A program made the translations under genes and the position numbers. This document shows, piece after piece, positions 1 to 7,610 of a stretch of DNA of 64,000 nucleotides. Under the pieces are notes generated by a model that ran no database searches, was not told where the DNA came from, and saw only the letters and a program-made list of their open reading frames with translations. Where the stretch lies: assembly GCF_002101785.1 (NCBI RefSeq), contig NZ_LQPJ01000109.1, positions 124,001 through 188,000 of the forward strand. Direction: 5' to 3'. This DNA comes from Mycobacterium palustre. GTDB taxonomy: Bacteria > Actinomycetota > Actinomycetes > Mycobacteriales > Mycobacteriaceae. Each line of letters begins with the position of its first letter. The stretch's first letter is position 1.

Positions 1-114
1 TCGATCTTCCGCGAACTGATCTTCAGAGCGCCAAAGCTACGGGTCGGCGAGCCCGAGTATCTGACCGGAAACTTCATCACGGCAGTGAAATCGCTGCCTT
101 ACACCCTCGACTAG
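1..114 (+). CDS. Cytochrome P450, C-terminal end only (5' part outside window)
   Basis: The first 37 codons are open from the window edge to a TAG at 112. The tail carries the pattern seen at the very C-terminus of actinobacterial P450s: GEPEYLTGNFITAVKSLPY resembles the family ending 'GEPEYLRSNFINGIKRMP'. The haem-binding region lies outside the window, so the subfamily cannot be given. The gene ends 7 bases before an SDR and is followed by an ALDH and a [3Fe-4S] ferredoxin, the usual redox partner of such P450s. This context suggests oxidation of an aliphatic or terpenoid group through alcohol and aldehyde to acid. The P450 call is by recognition of a short tail, so it is fairly but not fully certain. 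Confidence 0.75.
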   Translation, partial: SIFRELIFRAPKLRVGEPEYLTGNFITAVKSLPYTLD

Positions 115-121
115 GAGAACC

Positions 122-913
122 ATGGCTGATTTTTCGGGCAAGCGATACGTCGTCACCGGCGCGGCATCAGGCATCGGCCACGCGGTCGCCGAGCGGTTGC
201 TGGCCGCCGGCGCGGAGGTCTATTGTCTGGACCGCAATCCGCCGACTGCGAAGGTGACCCAACACATCGAGGTCGACCTGGCGAACCCGAACAGCATCGA
301 CACGGCCGTGGAACAAGTCGACGGCGAGTTCGACGGCCTGCTAAACATTGCCGGGATTCCCGGCACCGCGCCGGCCGACTTGGTGCTGGCCGTCAACAGT
401 CTCGCGGTGCGCCACTTGACGGAGTTGTTCTTCGAGCGCTTGAAGCCGGGCGGTTCGGTCACCATCGTGTCGTCGACCGCCGGTTTCGGTTGGCCGCAGC
501 GGCTCGACGCGATCCGGGATCTGCTCGCGACCAATACCTTCGAGGAGGGTGCGGCCTGGTTCAAGGCCAATCCGCAGCAGGGCAATGCTTACAACTTTTC
601 GAAAGAAGTGAGCACCGTTTACGCGATGTCGATGGGTTTGGCTCTGGCCGAGATGGGTTTTCGTATCAACGCGGTACTGCCCGGACCGGTCGAGACGCCG
701 ATTCTGGTTGACTTCGAGGAGTCGATGGGCAAAGACACCCTCGATGGATTGAAGAATTTGCTGGGGCGGCACGCCGATCCGGACGATATCGCCAGTGTGG
801 TGCTGTTTTTGGCCTCTGACGATGCCCGCTGGGTCAACGGCCAGGCGCTCGCAGTCGACGGCGGCATCAGCGGTGCGGTGGCGAGTGGCGTAGTGCCGCC
901 CCCCGAAATCTGA
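122..913 (+). CDS. Short-chain dehydrogenase/reductase (classical SDR)
   Basis: A 263-residue NAD(P)-dependent alcohol dehydrogenase of the SDR fold. The nucleotide-binding motif TGAASGIG is near residue 12, the NNAG-like motif reads NIAG, the catalytic serine is in the IVSSTAG strand, and the active-site YNFSK gives Tyr157 and Lys161. The acidic residue in CLDRN after the second strand favours NAD(H). The sequence is of the type often named coniferyl-alcohol or 3-alpha-hydroxysteroid dehydrogenase, but that naming does not fix the substrate. GGAGAA lies just upstream of the ATG. It sits between the P450 and the ALDH, so it probably oxidises the alcohol formed by the P450. Family is certain, substrate unknown. 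Confidence 0.9.
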   Translation: MADFSGKRYVVTGAASGIGHAVAERLLAAGAEVYCLDRNPPTAKVTQHIEVDLANPNSIDTAVEQVDGEFDGLLNIAGIPGTAPADLVLAVNSLAVRHLTELFFERLKPGGSVTIVSSTAGFGWPQRLDAIRDLLATNTFEEGAAWFKANPQQGNAYNFSKEVSTVYAMSMGLALAEMGFRINAVLPGPVETPILVDFEESMGKDTLDGLKNLLGRHADPDDIASVVLFLASDDARWVNGQALAVDGGISGAVASGVVPPPEI

Positions 914-928
914 GTGCCGGGAGAATCC

Positions 929-2314
929 GTGACCGTGCACGCGATAACGACAGCCGACAGCGCCGGTGTGCTGGCAGACCTCCGCAGGGTCTTCGCCACC
1001 GGCCGCACCCGCGCCGTGGAATGGCGCCTGGACCAACTGCGCGGCATCGAGCGGTTCGTCGGAGAGCGGGAGGCGGACATCGCCGCGGCGTTGGCCGAAG
1101 ACCTGGGTCGCTCTTCGGTGGAGGCGTGGCTTGGCGATATCGCGTCAACCAAGGGCGAAGCCGCTTACGCGCAAAAGCATCTGAAGAAATGGATGCGCAG
1201 GCGGCGGGAGTCATTGCCTTTGGCGCAACTGCCTGGTCGCGCCTGGGTGCAATACGACCCGCTGGGTGTGGTGCTGCTCATCGGGCCGTGGAATTATCCG
1301 ATCTACCTGAGCCTGGCGCCGCTGGTCGCCGCGGTGGCGGCAGGCAACTGCGCCGTGATCAAACCGTCGGAGTTGGCGCCCGCCACGTCGGCGCTCTTGG
1401 CGCGGTTGCTTCCGCACTACGTCGATGCCGAGGCCGTGCGGGTGGTCGAGGGCGCTGCCGCCGTCACGCAGGAATTGCTGGCTGCTGGGTTCGATCACGT
1501 CTTGTTCACCGGCGGCACCGAAGTCGGCAAGAAGATCATGGCCGCGGCGGCGCCCACGCTGACCCCGGTCACGCTGGAATTGGGCGGTAAAAGTCCGGTG
1601 ATCGTCGCGGCGGATGCCGACATCGACGTCGCCGCACGACGCATCGCCTGGGTGAAGCTGTTGAACTCGGGTCAGACGTGCATCGCCCCGGATTATGTGC
1701 TCGCCGATCGCAGAATCGCCGATGCGCTAGTCGGCAAGATCGTCGCGAATTTCCGCGATTTCCGTTCCGAGGAGGCGGATTCGGGGCTCCGGATCGTCAA
1801 TCAGCGGCAGTTCGACCGATTGGTTTCGTTGATCAGCACCACCGACGGCAAGGTGGTCGCCGGGGGACGGTCGGACGGCGCCTCGCTGCGGATCGAACCA
1901 ACGTTGATACTCGACCCATCGCCCACCGATCCGGTGATGGCCGACGAGATCTTCGGCCCACTGCTGCCGGTCTTGAGGACCGAATCGTTGGACCACGCAA
2001 TCGATTTCGTCAACGGGCTCCCGAAACCATTGGCGTTGTACATTTTCGCTTCCAGAAAGCTCGCCGGCGAACTTGTCGACCGCATCCCCTCGGGTGGCGC
2101 GGTGATCAATCACGTCGCCATGCATTGCCTCGTCTCTTCGCTACCGTTCGGCGGCGTAGGGACCAGCGGCATGGGCGCCTACCACGGCAGGTGGGGCTTC
2201 GAGACGCTCAGCCACCGCCGAGCCGTGCTGTCCAAACCGGCCAAGCCCGATCCTCGCCTAATGTATCCGCCGTATAGCCAACGGGCCCTGAACATCATGC
2301 GCAGGATGTTTTGA
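929..2314 (+). CDS. Aldehyde dehydrogenase, class-3 type
   Basis: NAD(P)-dependent aldehyde dehydrogenase of about 461 residues, turning an aldehyde into its acid. Seen directly: PWNYPIYLSLAPL and VIKPSELAP in the cofactor domain, FTGGTEVGKKI, the general-base Glu217 in LELGGKSP, and the nucleophile Cys251 in NSGQTCIAP. The C-terminal FGGVGTSGMGAYHGRWGFE is typical of the ALDH3 group, which often handles fatty or terpenoid aldehydes. I prefer the GTG at 929 because GGGAGAA precedes it; a GTG at 914, directly after the SDR stop, would add five residues. The stop codon overlaps the ferredoxin start, so the two are translationally coupled. Confidence 0.9.
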   Translation: MTVHAITTADSAGVLADLRRVFATGRTRAVEWRLDQLRGIERFVGEREADIAAALAEDLGRSSVEAWLGDIASTKGEAAYAQKHLKKWMRRRRESLPLAQLPGRAWVQYDPLGVVLLIGPWNYPIYLSLAPLVAAVAAGNCAVIKPSELAPATSALLARLLPHYVDAEAVRVVEGAAAVTQELLAAGFDHVLFTGGTEVGKKIMAAAAPTLTPVTLELGGKSPVIVAADADIDVAARRIAWVKLLNSGQTCIAPDYVLADRRIADALVGKIVANFRDFRSEEADSGLRIVNQRQFDRLVSLISTTDGKVVAGGRSDGASLRIEPTLILDPSPTDPVMADEIFGPLLPVLRTESLDHAIDFVNGLPKPLALYIFASRKLAGELVDRIPSGGAVINHVAMHCLVSSLPFGGVGTSGMGAYHGRWGFETLSHRRAVLSKPAKPDPRLMYPPYSQRALNIMRRMF

Positions 2315-2505
2315 TGAGGGTGAAAGTCGACGCCACCAAGTGTTCCGGAATCGGATTGTGCGAGGTCACCGCGCCGACGGTGTTCGAGGTAGGTGACGAC
2401 GGCCAGTCGCGAGCAATCGATCCCGAACCGCCGGAAAGCGAACGCCGCGCGGTCGAACAGGCCGTGAGCGAATGCCCCACCGGCGCATTGTCAATTCAGG
2501 ATTAA
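2314..2505 (+). CDS. [3Fe-4S]-type ferredoxin, P450 redox partner
   Basis: A 63-residue ferredoxin. Cys10 and Cys16 in KCSGIGLC and a distal cysteine in SECPTGAL give three cysteine ligands; the position where a [4Fe-4S] protein would carry the extra cysteine is Ile13. This is the layout of the mycobacterial ferredoxins that feed electrons to P450s. The ATG overlaps the ALDH stop (TGATG). It is the last gene of the P450-SDR-ALDH-ferredoxin operon, so its likely partner is the P450 cut by the left edge. No ferredoxin reductase is present in the window. Family and length fit well. Confidence 0.93.
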   Translation: MRVKVDATKCSGIGLCEVTAPTVFEVGDDGQSRAIDPEPPESERRAVEQAVSECPTGALSIQD

Positions 2506-2524
2506 CAGACAACGGCTATCGCTA

Positions 2525-4228
2525 TCAAAGGTGGCCCGGGAAGGGGTCGTTCTGGCCGCTGGAGTACGGGTCGGCGTCGGCCTTCGCGCGTCGCGCAACC
2601 AGTTCCTTGAATACGCCCAGCCGGCCACCCCTGTCCTCAAGGCGGAAGTGCTTGAGCATGATGCGCGCCGCGTTCTGGCCGGGCATACCGCTGATGCCGG
2701 CGACCGGGTGTGTGCCCGACCCGGTCAGGTACAGCCCCTCGACCGGGGTCTTGTACCCGGCAAAGCCCGCCACCGGTTTGTTCGGGCCGAATCGGCTGAT
2801 GGTCGGATCCACGTGGTAGACCGAACCGTCGATGGCCCAGAACCGCTCCTCGATGTCGGGCAGCACCAGCGGACGGATGGCGACTTGCATGTCTTCGACG
2901 CCCTTGTAGTACATCTCGGCGTCCTTGATGATGCTGTCGGTGATCTTCTTGCGGGCGACGTCCCAGCCGTCCTCGGGGTAGGACGGGGTGAGCCCGGTCC
3001 AGAACCACCAGAGGTCCTTGCCGGGAGGCGACATCGACGGGTCGAATGAGTTGGTCACCTGAGCCAGGCCGGGAATGGCGTCGGGCACTTTGCCGCGCAC
3101 ACAGGAGCGCGCGGCCTCGAGCGCCTGCTCGTAGGTGTGGTAGCAGTTGCACGCCAGTCGCAGGTCGATCCCGTCGCCGCGCCACTTCTCGTGCTTGGAC
3201 ATGTCGACGCGCCCGGACAGCGCCACATTGACCTTGGCGTCGGCGATGCCGCGCTTGCGGGTGGGGATGTGGTCGGCGGCGTTCTGCTTCTTGGGTTCCA
3301 GCACGCCGCGGGGCAGCAGCCGGGTTAGCGTGGTTTTAGGGCTGCATGCGGTGAGAACCGCTCGGCGGGCCCGGATTTCGATGCCGCCCCTGACTCGCAC
3401 GCCGGTGCATCGGTTGTTGGTGACGATCAGCTCCTCGACGGGGGAGCTGGTGATCACGTCGCCGTGGTTGTCCTTGATGACGCCGATCAGCGCCTTGGGC
3501 AGCGACCCGGTGCCGCCGTGGAACATCGCCACGCCGTACTTGCTCAGCACGCCCAGGTAGATCAGCGACCAGCCAGACATGTCAGCGTCGAACGGCATGA
3601 AGGGCAGACCCGTCAGGAGCGGTGCACGGATCATGTCGTGTTCGAAGCTCTCTTCGATGGCCTCGGCCTGCGAGCTCGACATCCAGCGCCCGAGAGCGGA
3701 CAGTTGCTTGCGATTTTTCACCACCGCCCGCGCCGACTTCAGGATGTTCTTGATCTCCGGCTCGGTGACACTGGTCTGCATCAGCGGTAGGCCGATTTCA
3801 ACCGCGGCGTCGATGACTTCATAGAGTTCGAGCAACGCGCGGGCGTCCTTCTTCGAGAAGTACTCCAGTTCCGCCGCGGTCTTGCGCGGATCACGCCACA
3901 GGCCCAGCGACGCGCCATCCGCCGACAGTTGGAAATGTGCTGGGTCGATCACCGTCTGGCGCAACCCGTAGTGGCGTGACAAGCCCAGGTCCCTGTCGAT
4001 GGTGGTGGTGCGGAACAGCGACGCCTGGATCGACGCCTCGTTGATCGTGTATTCCGGTGCTTCCGGCGCAAAGGGATTGGTCGATGTCATACCGCCGGCC
4101 GTGGGGGCAGCCTCCACAACGAGGACGTCGAGGCCGGCCTTGGCCAGGTATGCGGCCGCGACCAGACCGTTGTGCCCGGATCCGACGACCACAACGTCAG
4201 CCTCACGTGGTGGGGGAGCGTCCTTCAT
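2525..4228 (-). CDS. CrtI/phytoene desaturase-like FAD-dependent oxidoreductase
   Basis: A 567-residue flavoprotein. The N-terminal ADP-binding motif VVVGSGHNGLVAAAYLAKAG is followed by VVEAAPTAGG, and the C-terminus has LTGSGTHPVAGISGMPGQ, the FAD-closing motif of the phytoene desaturase/NAD(P)-FAD oxidoreductase family. Members desaturate or isomerise carotenoids and other hydrophobic molecules; the actual substrate is not visible. The start at 4228 is chosen because GAAGGA lies 6 bases upstream; in-frame GTGs at 4264 and 4270 are possible. It is convergent with the ferredoxin operon with a gap of only 19 bp. A second, distant copy lies at 58195-59766. An AT-rich TTAGATTAAG element is just upstream. 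Confidence 0.88.
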   Translation of the reverse strand: MKDAPPPREADVVVVGSGHNGLVAAAYLAKAGLDVLVVEAAPTAGGMTSTNPFAPEAPEYTINEASIQASLFRTTTIDRDLGLSRHYGLRQTVIDPAHFQLSADGASLGLWRDPRKTAAELEYFSKKDARALLELYEVIDAAVEIGLPLMQTSVTEPEIKNILKSARAVVKNRKQLSALGRWMSSSQAEAIEESFEHDMIRAPLLTGLPFMPFDADMSGWSLIYLGVLSKYGVAMFHGGTGSLPKALIGVIKDNHGDVITSSPVEELIVTNNRCTGVRVRGGIEIRARRAVLTACSPKTTLTRLLPRGVLEPKKQNAADHIPTRKRGIADAKVNVALSGRVDMSKHEKWRGDGIDLRLACNCYHTYEQALEAARSCVRGKVPDAIPGLAQVTNSFDPSMSPPGKDLWWFWTGLTPSYPEDGWDVARKKITDSIIKDAEMYYKGVEDMQVAIRPLVLPDIEERFWAIDGSVYHVDPTISRFGPNKPVAGFAGYKTPVEGLYLTGSGTHPVAGISGMPGQNAARIMLKHFRLEDRGGRLGVFKELVARRAKADADPYSSGQNDPFPGHL

Positions 4229-4570
4229 AACCAGTCCTTCGGTTGCCAGGAGCGGGCGACCCACGCTCACCTTAATCTAACTGCCGTTAAAAGAGTATCG
4301 GAATGGTTTTGCCATGTCGATGACGCCATCTGTGGCATTTGGTCCGACGGTGCTGTTCGTCATGTGTCGAAATCCAGGCACGCAACGGCCATTGCGGATG
4401 GCCCTGCATCCATGGGAACGAACGTTCTTGACCGCCCGCATAAGGGAATTACGGCTCATTGCAATAAAGGATAAAACGGCCGGAATATATAGCAAAGACC
4501 CAGTAAGAGGCCGTTAACCATCCGGACGGGAACCTTGACGCCGTGGCCGAGATTCGCGTGCCCACAGTTC
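4229..4570. other. Intergenic stretch without a recognisable gene
   Basis: No reading frame here looks like a protein family I know. Base composition is clearly more AT-rich than the neighbours. The left end holds the promoter side of the minus-strand CrtI-like gene, including TTAGATTAAG (complement of 4271-4280), which could be its -10 region. The rest could be decayed sequence continuous with the pseudogene that follows. Confidence 0.5.
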
Positions 4571-4803
4571 TACGCGACTGTCGGTGGGCTTGGCATCCAC
4601 TTCTTGCAGGTCCGCTCGCCGCATCCGACGCCCGGCCGCTAACCGTGACCCACGGTTGGCCGGCTCGGTGGTCGAATTCTTGACGCGATCGCTCCCGCTG
4701 ACCGAACCGGAACGGTTCGGTGGTCACGCCGGCGACGCCTTCCGCGTGGTCATTCCCCCGCTGCCCCGATACGGGTTCAGCGACAAGCCAACAACTGTGG
4801 GGG
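4571..4803 (+). pseudogene. Epoxide hydrolase remnant, broken over three frames
   Basis: Pieces of an alpha/beta-hydrolase epoxide hydrolase can be read in order but in three different frames. Frame A (4571-4642) gives GGLGIHFLQVRSPHP and then a TAA. Frame B (4645 on) gives VTHGWP, the oxyanion-hole motif. Frame C gives GSVVEFL, then LTEPERFGGHAGDAF and PPLPRYGFSDKPT up to about 4803. In intact enzymes these run as one chain (GLGIHFLHVRSPHP..., THGWPGSVVEFL..., SLPGYGFSDKPT). The N-terminus and everything from the nucleophile onward are missing. Two frameshifts plus truncation mean it is not functional. It marks a lost gene that could have acted in the same catabolic or tailoring pathway. Confidence 0.75.
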
Positions 4804-5292
4804 CGGGCCCTCCGCCTGCTCCCGATCCCCGACGGAGATCACCAACATCAGCGAACGATGGCTCCGGACGCGGTTCACCGGCCTGCGCTATTACCACGCG
4901 GCCAGCGCACAGTTTTTTCCGGCGGGCTGGCGCGGACGCAGCGGGTCGAGCAATGTGTGACCCAGGATGTGGCGGTGAGCGGCCGCAGCACGTCGGCGCT
5001 GCGGCCGCTCGAAGGCCCCTCCTGCAACGCGGCATCGGGCTCTGCCGGAATTCGTCGAGGGATGTCGGTCAGGCGATGACGAGCTCGACAACGCACGAAA
5101 GTGCCGTGCAGGTCGCGCGTCGCCGTGTCGTTTTGCTTGTCCCAAGCGGAATTTGGATCGACCCACGGCCTGCCGAGGTTATCGCGTACCCGCCACCGGT
5201 ACCCGTTGTGGCGCCCAGCAGCGGAAACCGGGCGCTTTGCGACGGGGACCTGGCTAAACCGACGGTCGATGCACCGAGTGAAAACCCGTCGG
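4804..5292. other. Gene-free stretch with possible further gene debris
   Basis: No intact gene is convincing. A plus-strand run near 4840-4960 reads EITNISERWLRTRF then GLRYYHAASAQFFPAG before a TGA and looks like former coding sequence, but I do not recognise the family. On the minus strand near 5130-5220 a run containing YRWRVRDNLGRPWVDP also looks protein-like without a recognisable family. I treat the stretch as decayed sequence between the epoxide-hydrolase remnant and the PpdK promoter. Confidence 0.4.
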
Positions 5293-5303
5293 TTAGAATC
5301 TAA
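5293..5303. promoter_or_regulatory. TTAGAATCTAA palindrome and likely leaderless promoter of ppdK
   Basis: TTAGA-A-TCTAA is a perfect 11-base inverted repeat. It contains TAGAAT (5294-5299), a good mycobacterial -10 hexamer, and the PpdK ATG begins only 8 bases after it. No Shine-Dalgarno sequence lies between. The transcript therefore probably starts at or next to the ATG (leaderless). Similar TTAGAAT/TTAGATT elements precede the genes at 7611 and 4228. Confidence 0.5.
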
Positions 5304-5307
5304 TTCC

Positions 5308-6936
5308 ATGTCAAAACCTACGGCTGAAGGACCTGCCTTGGTTGTGACGTTGGACGGTAGCGCCTGCCTGCCCCGCGAGCTTTTGGGCAACAAGGGCTAT
5401 GGCATCGATGCGATGCGGCGGCAGGGATTGGCGGTGCCGCCGGCGTTCTGCATCACGACACAGGTATGTGCCAGGTTCTTCGCCGACCCAGACCGCTGCC
5501 TGGACGACATCTGGGGAGACGTGCGCGCCAGGATGGGTTGGCTCGAGGCGGAGACGTCACGCACCTTCGGGCGCGGTCCGCGGCCGTTGCTGGTCAGCGT
5601 GCGCAGCGGGGCGGCGCAATCGATGCCGGGGATGATGGACACGGTGCTCGATTTGGGCATCGACGACGCCGTCGAAGAGGCACTCGCGGGTGCTGGGTCC
5701 CCGGAGTTCGCGCGCGACACCCGCGACCGTTTCATCGACATGTACCGGCGCATCGTGTTGGGCGGTGACCCAAACGCCCAGGTGCCCGCCGATCCCTGGG
5801 CGCAGCTGCGGGGAGCGATCCAGGCCGTCTTCGCGTCGTGGAAGAGCCCCCGGGCGATCAGCTACCGGGCACATCACGGTTTGGATGAGCAAGCGGGCAC
5901 CGCGGTCATCGTGCAAGCCATGGTCTTCGGCAATCTGGCGCGCGACTCGGGAACCGGCGTCCTCTTCTCCCGCAATCCCATCACCGGAGCCAACGAGCCG
6001 TTCGGTGAATGGCTGTCCCGCGGCCAGGGCGAAGATGTGGTGTCCGGCAGCAAAGACGTGCAACCCATCGCCGCGTTGCGCGACGAACAACCCGCCGTCT
6101 ACGAGCAACTCATGACCGTGGCGCGGTCGTTGGAGCGCGCCAGCACCGACGTACAGGACATCGAATTCACCGTCGAAGAGGGCAAGCTTTGGCTGCTGCA
6201 GACCCGGACGGCCAAACGGTCAGCTCAGGCCGCGGTGCGCCTGTCGTTACAGTTGCGCCGCGAAGGGTTGATTGACGACGCGGAGGCGTTGCGCAGAGTG
6301 ACCCCGGCGCATATCGAGGCGCTGATCGAGCCGTCGGTGCAGCCGGAAACCCGATTTGCGGCGAGGCTTTTGGCGAAAGGCCTGCCGGCGTGCCCGGGTG
6401 TGGTATCGGGTAGGGCTTACACGGATGTCGACGAAGCCCTTGACGCTGCTGAAGAGGGCGAAGACGTCATTTTGGTCCGTCCGGCAACGAGCCCCGACGA
6501 CGTCCAGGGAATGCTCGCCGCCCGCGGCATTGTGACCGAGATCGGGGGAGCGACCTCGCATGCCGCCGTGGTGAGCAGGGAGATAGGCCGGCCTGCCGTG
6601 GTGGGATGCGGCGTCGGCGTGGTCGCGGCGCTCGCCGGGAAGATGATCACCGTCGACGGCCACGAAGGCGAAGTGCGCGAGGGAATTCTCGAGCGCACTA
6701 CCTGGTCAGAGACTGATTCTCCCGACTTGGCCGAGCTCGCCGAGATCGCCCGCCGCGTCAGCCCGATCCGCGCTCACGCGCGTGGCGAGCACGTGGCGCT
6801 TGCCGACGCGTCGCCGGCGGCGGTGGCCGAGGCGCTCGCCGCCGGGCATGAGGACGTCGTCTCGCCGCACCCGCTGATCACCATGCTGATCGCGCTACGA
6901 CTGAACGAAGACGAGAAGGGACTGGCGAATGTCTGA
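5308..6936 (+). CDS. ppdK: Short pyruvate phosphate dikinase-like protein (ATP-grasp plus His-swivel, no PEP barrel)
   Basis: A 542-residue protein matching the N-terminal and central parts of pyruvate phosphate dikinase. Seen in order: SVRSGAAQSMPGMMDTVLDL (ATP-grasp), SRNPITGANEPFGEWL and GQGEDVVSG, then DIEFTVEEGKLWLLQTRTAK, then TSPDDVQGMLAARG and the phosphohistidine motif GGATSHAAVVSREIG with catalytic His418. Full-length enzymes are about 870-900 residues and end in a PEP/pyruvate-binding TIM barrel, which is absent here, as in M. tuberculosis Rv1127c. It can be expected to autophosphorylate from ATP (or PPi) but needs another partner or acceptor. The ATG at 5308 is chosen over an upstream frame extension because of the -10 placement. 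It overlaps the next gene by 8 bp. Confidence 0.85.
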   Translation: MSKPTAEGPALVVTLDGSACLPRELLGNKGYGIDAMRRQGLAVPPAFCITTQVCARFFADPDRCLDDIWGDVRARMGWLEAETSRTFGRGPRPLLVSVRSGAAQSMPGMMDTVLDLGIDDAVEEALAGAGSPEFARDTRDRFIDMYRRIVLGGDPNAQVPADPWAQLRGAIQAVFASWKSPRAISYRAHHGLDEQAGTAVIVQAMVFGNLARDSGTGVLFSRNPITGANEPFGEWLSRGQGEDVVSGSKDVQPIAALRDEQPAVYEQLMTVARSLERASTDVQDIEFTVEEGKLWLLQTRTAKRSAQAAVRLSLQLRREGLIDDAEALRRVTPAHIEALIEPSVQPETRFAARLLAKGLPACPGVVSGRAYTDVDEALDAAEEGEDVILVRPATSPDDVQGMLAARGIVTEIGGATSHAAVVSREIGRPAVVGCGVGVVAALAGKMITVDGHEGEVREGILERTTWSETDSPDLAELAEIARRVSPIRAHARGEHVALADASPAAVAEALAAGHEDVVSPHPLITMLIALRLNEDEKGLANV

Positions 6937-7537
6937 GTTGACCGTGTTGCGGGCCGTCCGACTCAAAGGTCGCCTGAGCGAAGCGGATCTCGTTGCCACG
7001 CTCGTCGACGACAACCCCGATGACGTCTCGGCAACGGTGGCGCAATTGACCGAAAGCGGTCTGCTGATTCAAGGCAAGACGCTTCGGATCAGCCCCGAGG
7101 GGCGCGAGCGCCTCAACGCCTTGCTGGAGGAAGAGCGTTCGGGCGTCGACCAGAAAGCCCTGGCGGCAGCGTATGAGGACTTTCGGGCCGTCAACAATGA
7201 GTTCAAAGCGGTGATGTCAGACTGGCAGATCAAGGACGGTCAACCCAACTCGCACGACGATTCCGAGTATGACGCTGCGGTGCTGAACCGCCTCAAGGAC
7301 GTGCATCAGCACGCATTGCCCATCGTCGCGGCGGTCACCGCAAGCTTGCCACGGCTTGGCGCATACGCGAAGAAGCTCGACTCGGCCCTGGCCAAGGTCG
7401 AGGCCGGCGACACGACCTGGTTGGCCCGGCCGATTATCGACTCCTATCACACTGTCTGGTTCGAGCTGCACGAAGAGTTGATCGCCGCATCGGGTCTCAC
7501 TCGCGAGGAGGAAGCCAGGGCTGGGCACGCGAGTTAG
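6929..7537 (+). CDS. PpdK-associated helical protein (Rv1126c-like)
   Basis: A 202-residue cytoplasmic protein with no membrane segment. The first ~70 residues have the spacing of a winged-helix fold (VLRAVRLKGRLSEADLVATL followed by a short LRISPEGRERL wing-like region); the remainder is predicted mostly helical with conserved WLARPIIDSYHTVWFELHEE near the C-terminus. In M. tuberculosis a protein of the same size (Rv1126c) follows the short PpdK, and the gene here overlaps PpdK by 8 bp, so a shared role is likely. It may be a regulatory or acceptor subunit. The function is not known and the winged-helix reading is only by eye. Confidence 0.75.
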   Translation: MSELTVLRAVRLKGRLSEADLVATLVDDNPDDVSATVAQLTESGLLIQGKTLRISPEGRERLNALLEEERSGVDQKALAAAYEDFRAVNNEFKAVMSDWQIKDGQPNSHDDSEYDAAVLNRLKDVHQHALPIVAAVTASLPRLGAYAKKLDSALAKVEAGDTTWLARPIIDSYHTVWFELHEELIAASGLTREEEARAGHAS

Positions 7538-7574
7538 CGACCACCCGGAGCTTCAACGTCCCAGCCAGGTGTCT

Positions 7575-7589
7575 AATTTAGAATAAATT
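7575..7589. promoter_or_regulatory. AATTTA-GAA-TAAATT inverted repeat, promoter of the ACAD gene
   Basis: A perfect inverted repeat with 6-base arms and a 3-base spacer sits 22 bases before the GTG of the acyl-CoA dehydrogenase. It contains TAGAAT (7579-7584), a fitting -10 hexamer, so a repressor bound here would block transcription. GAGGGG at 7597-7602 then serves as ribosome-binding site. Confidence 0.5.
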
Positions 7590-7610
7590 TCTGGCTGAGG
7601 GGTGATAAGC

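Noticed and set aside
4584..5303. A 239-codon plus-strand open frame
   Set aside because: Only its first third matches a family (epoxide hydrolase) and the preceding parts of that family are in other frames; the remainder is proline/arginine-rich without similarity, so it is treated as pseudogene plus debris.
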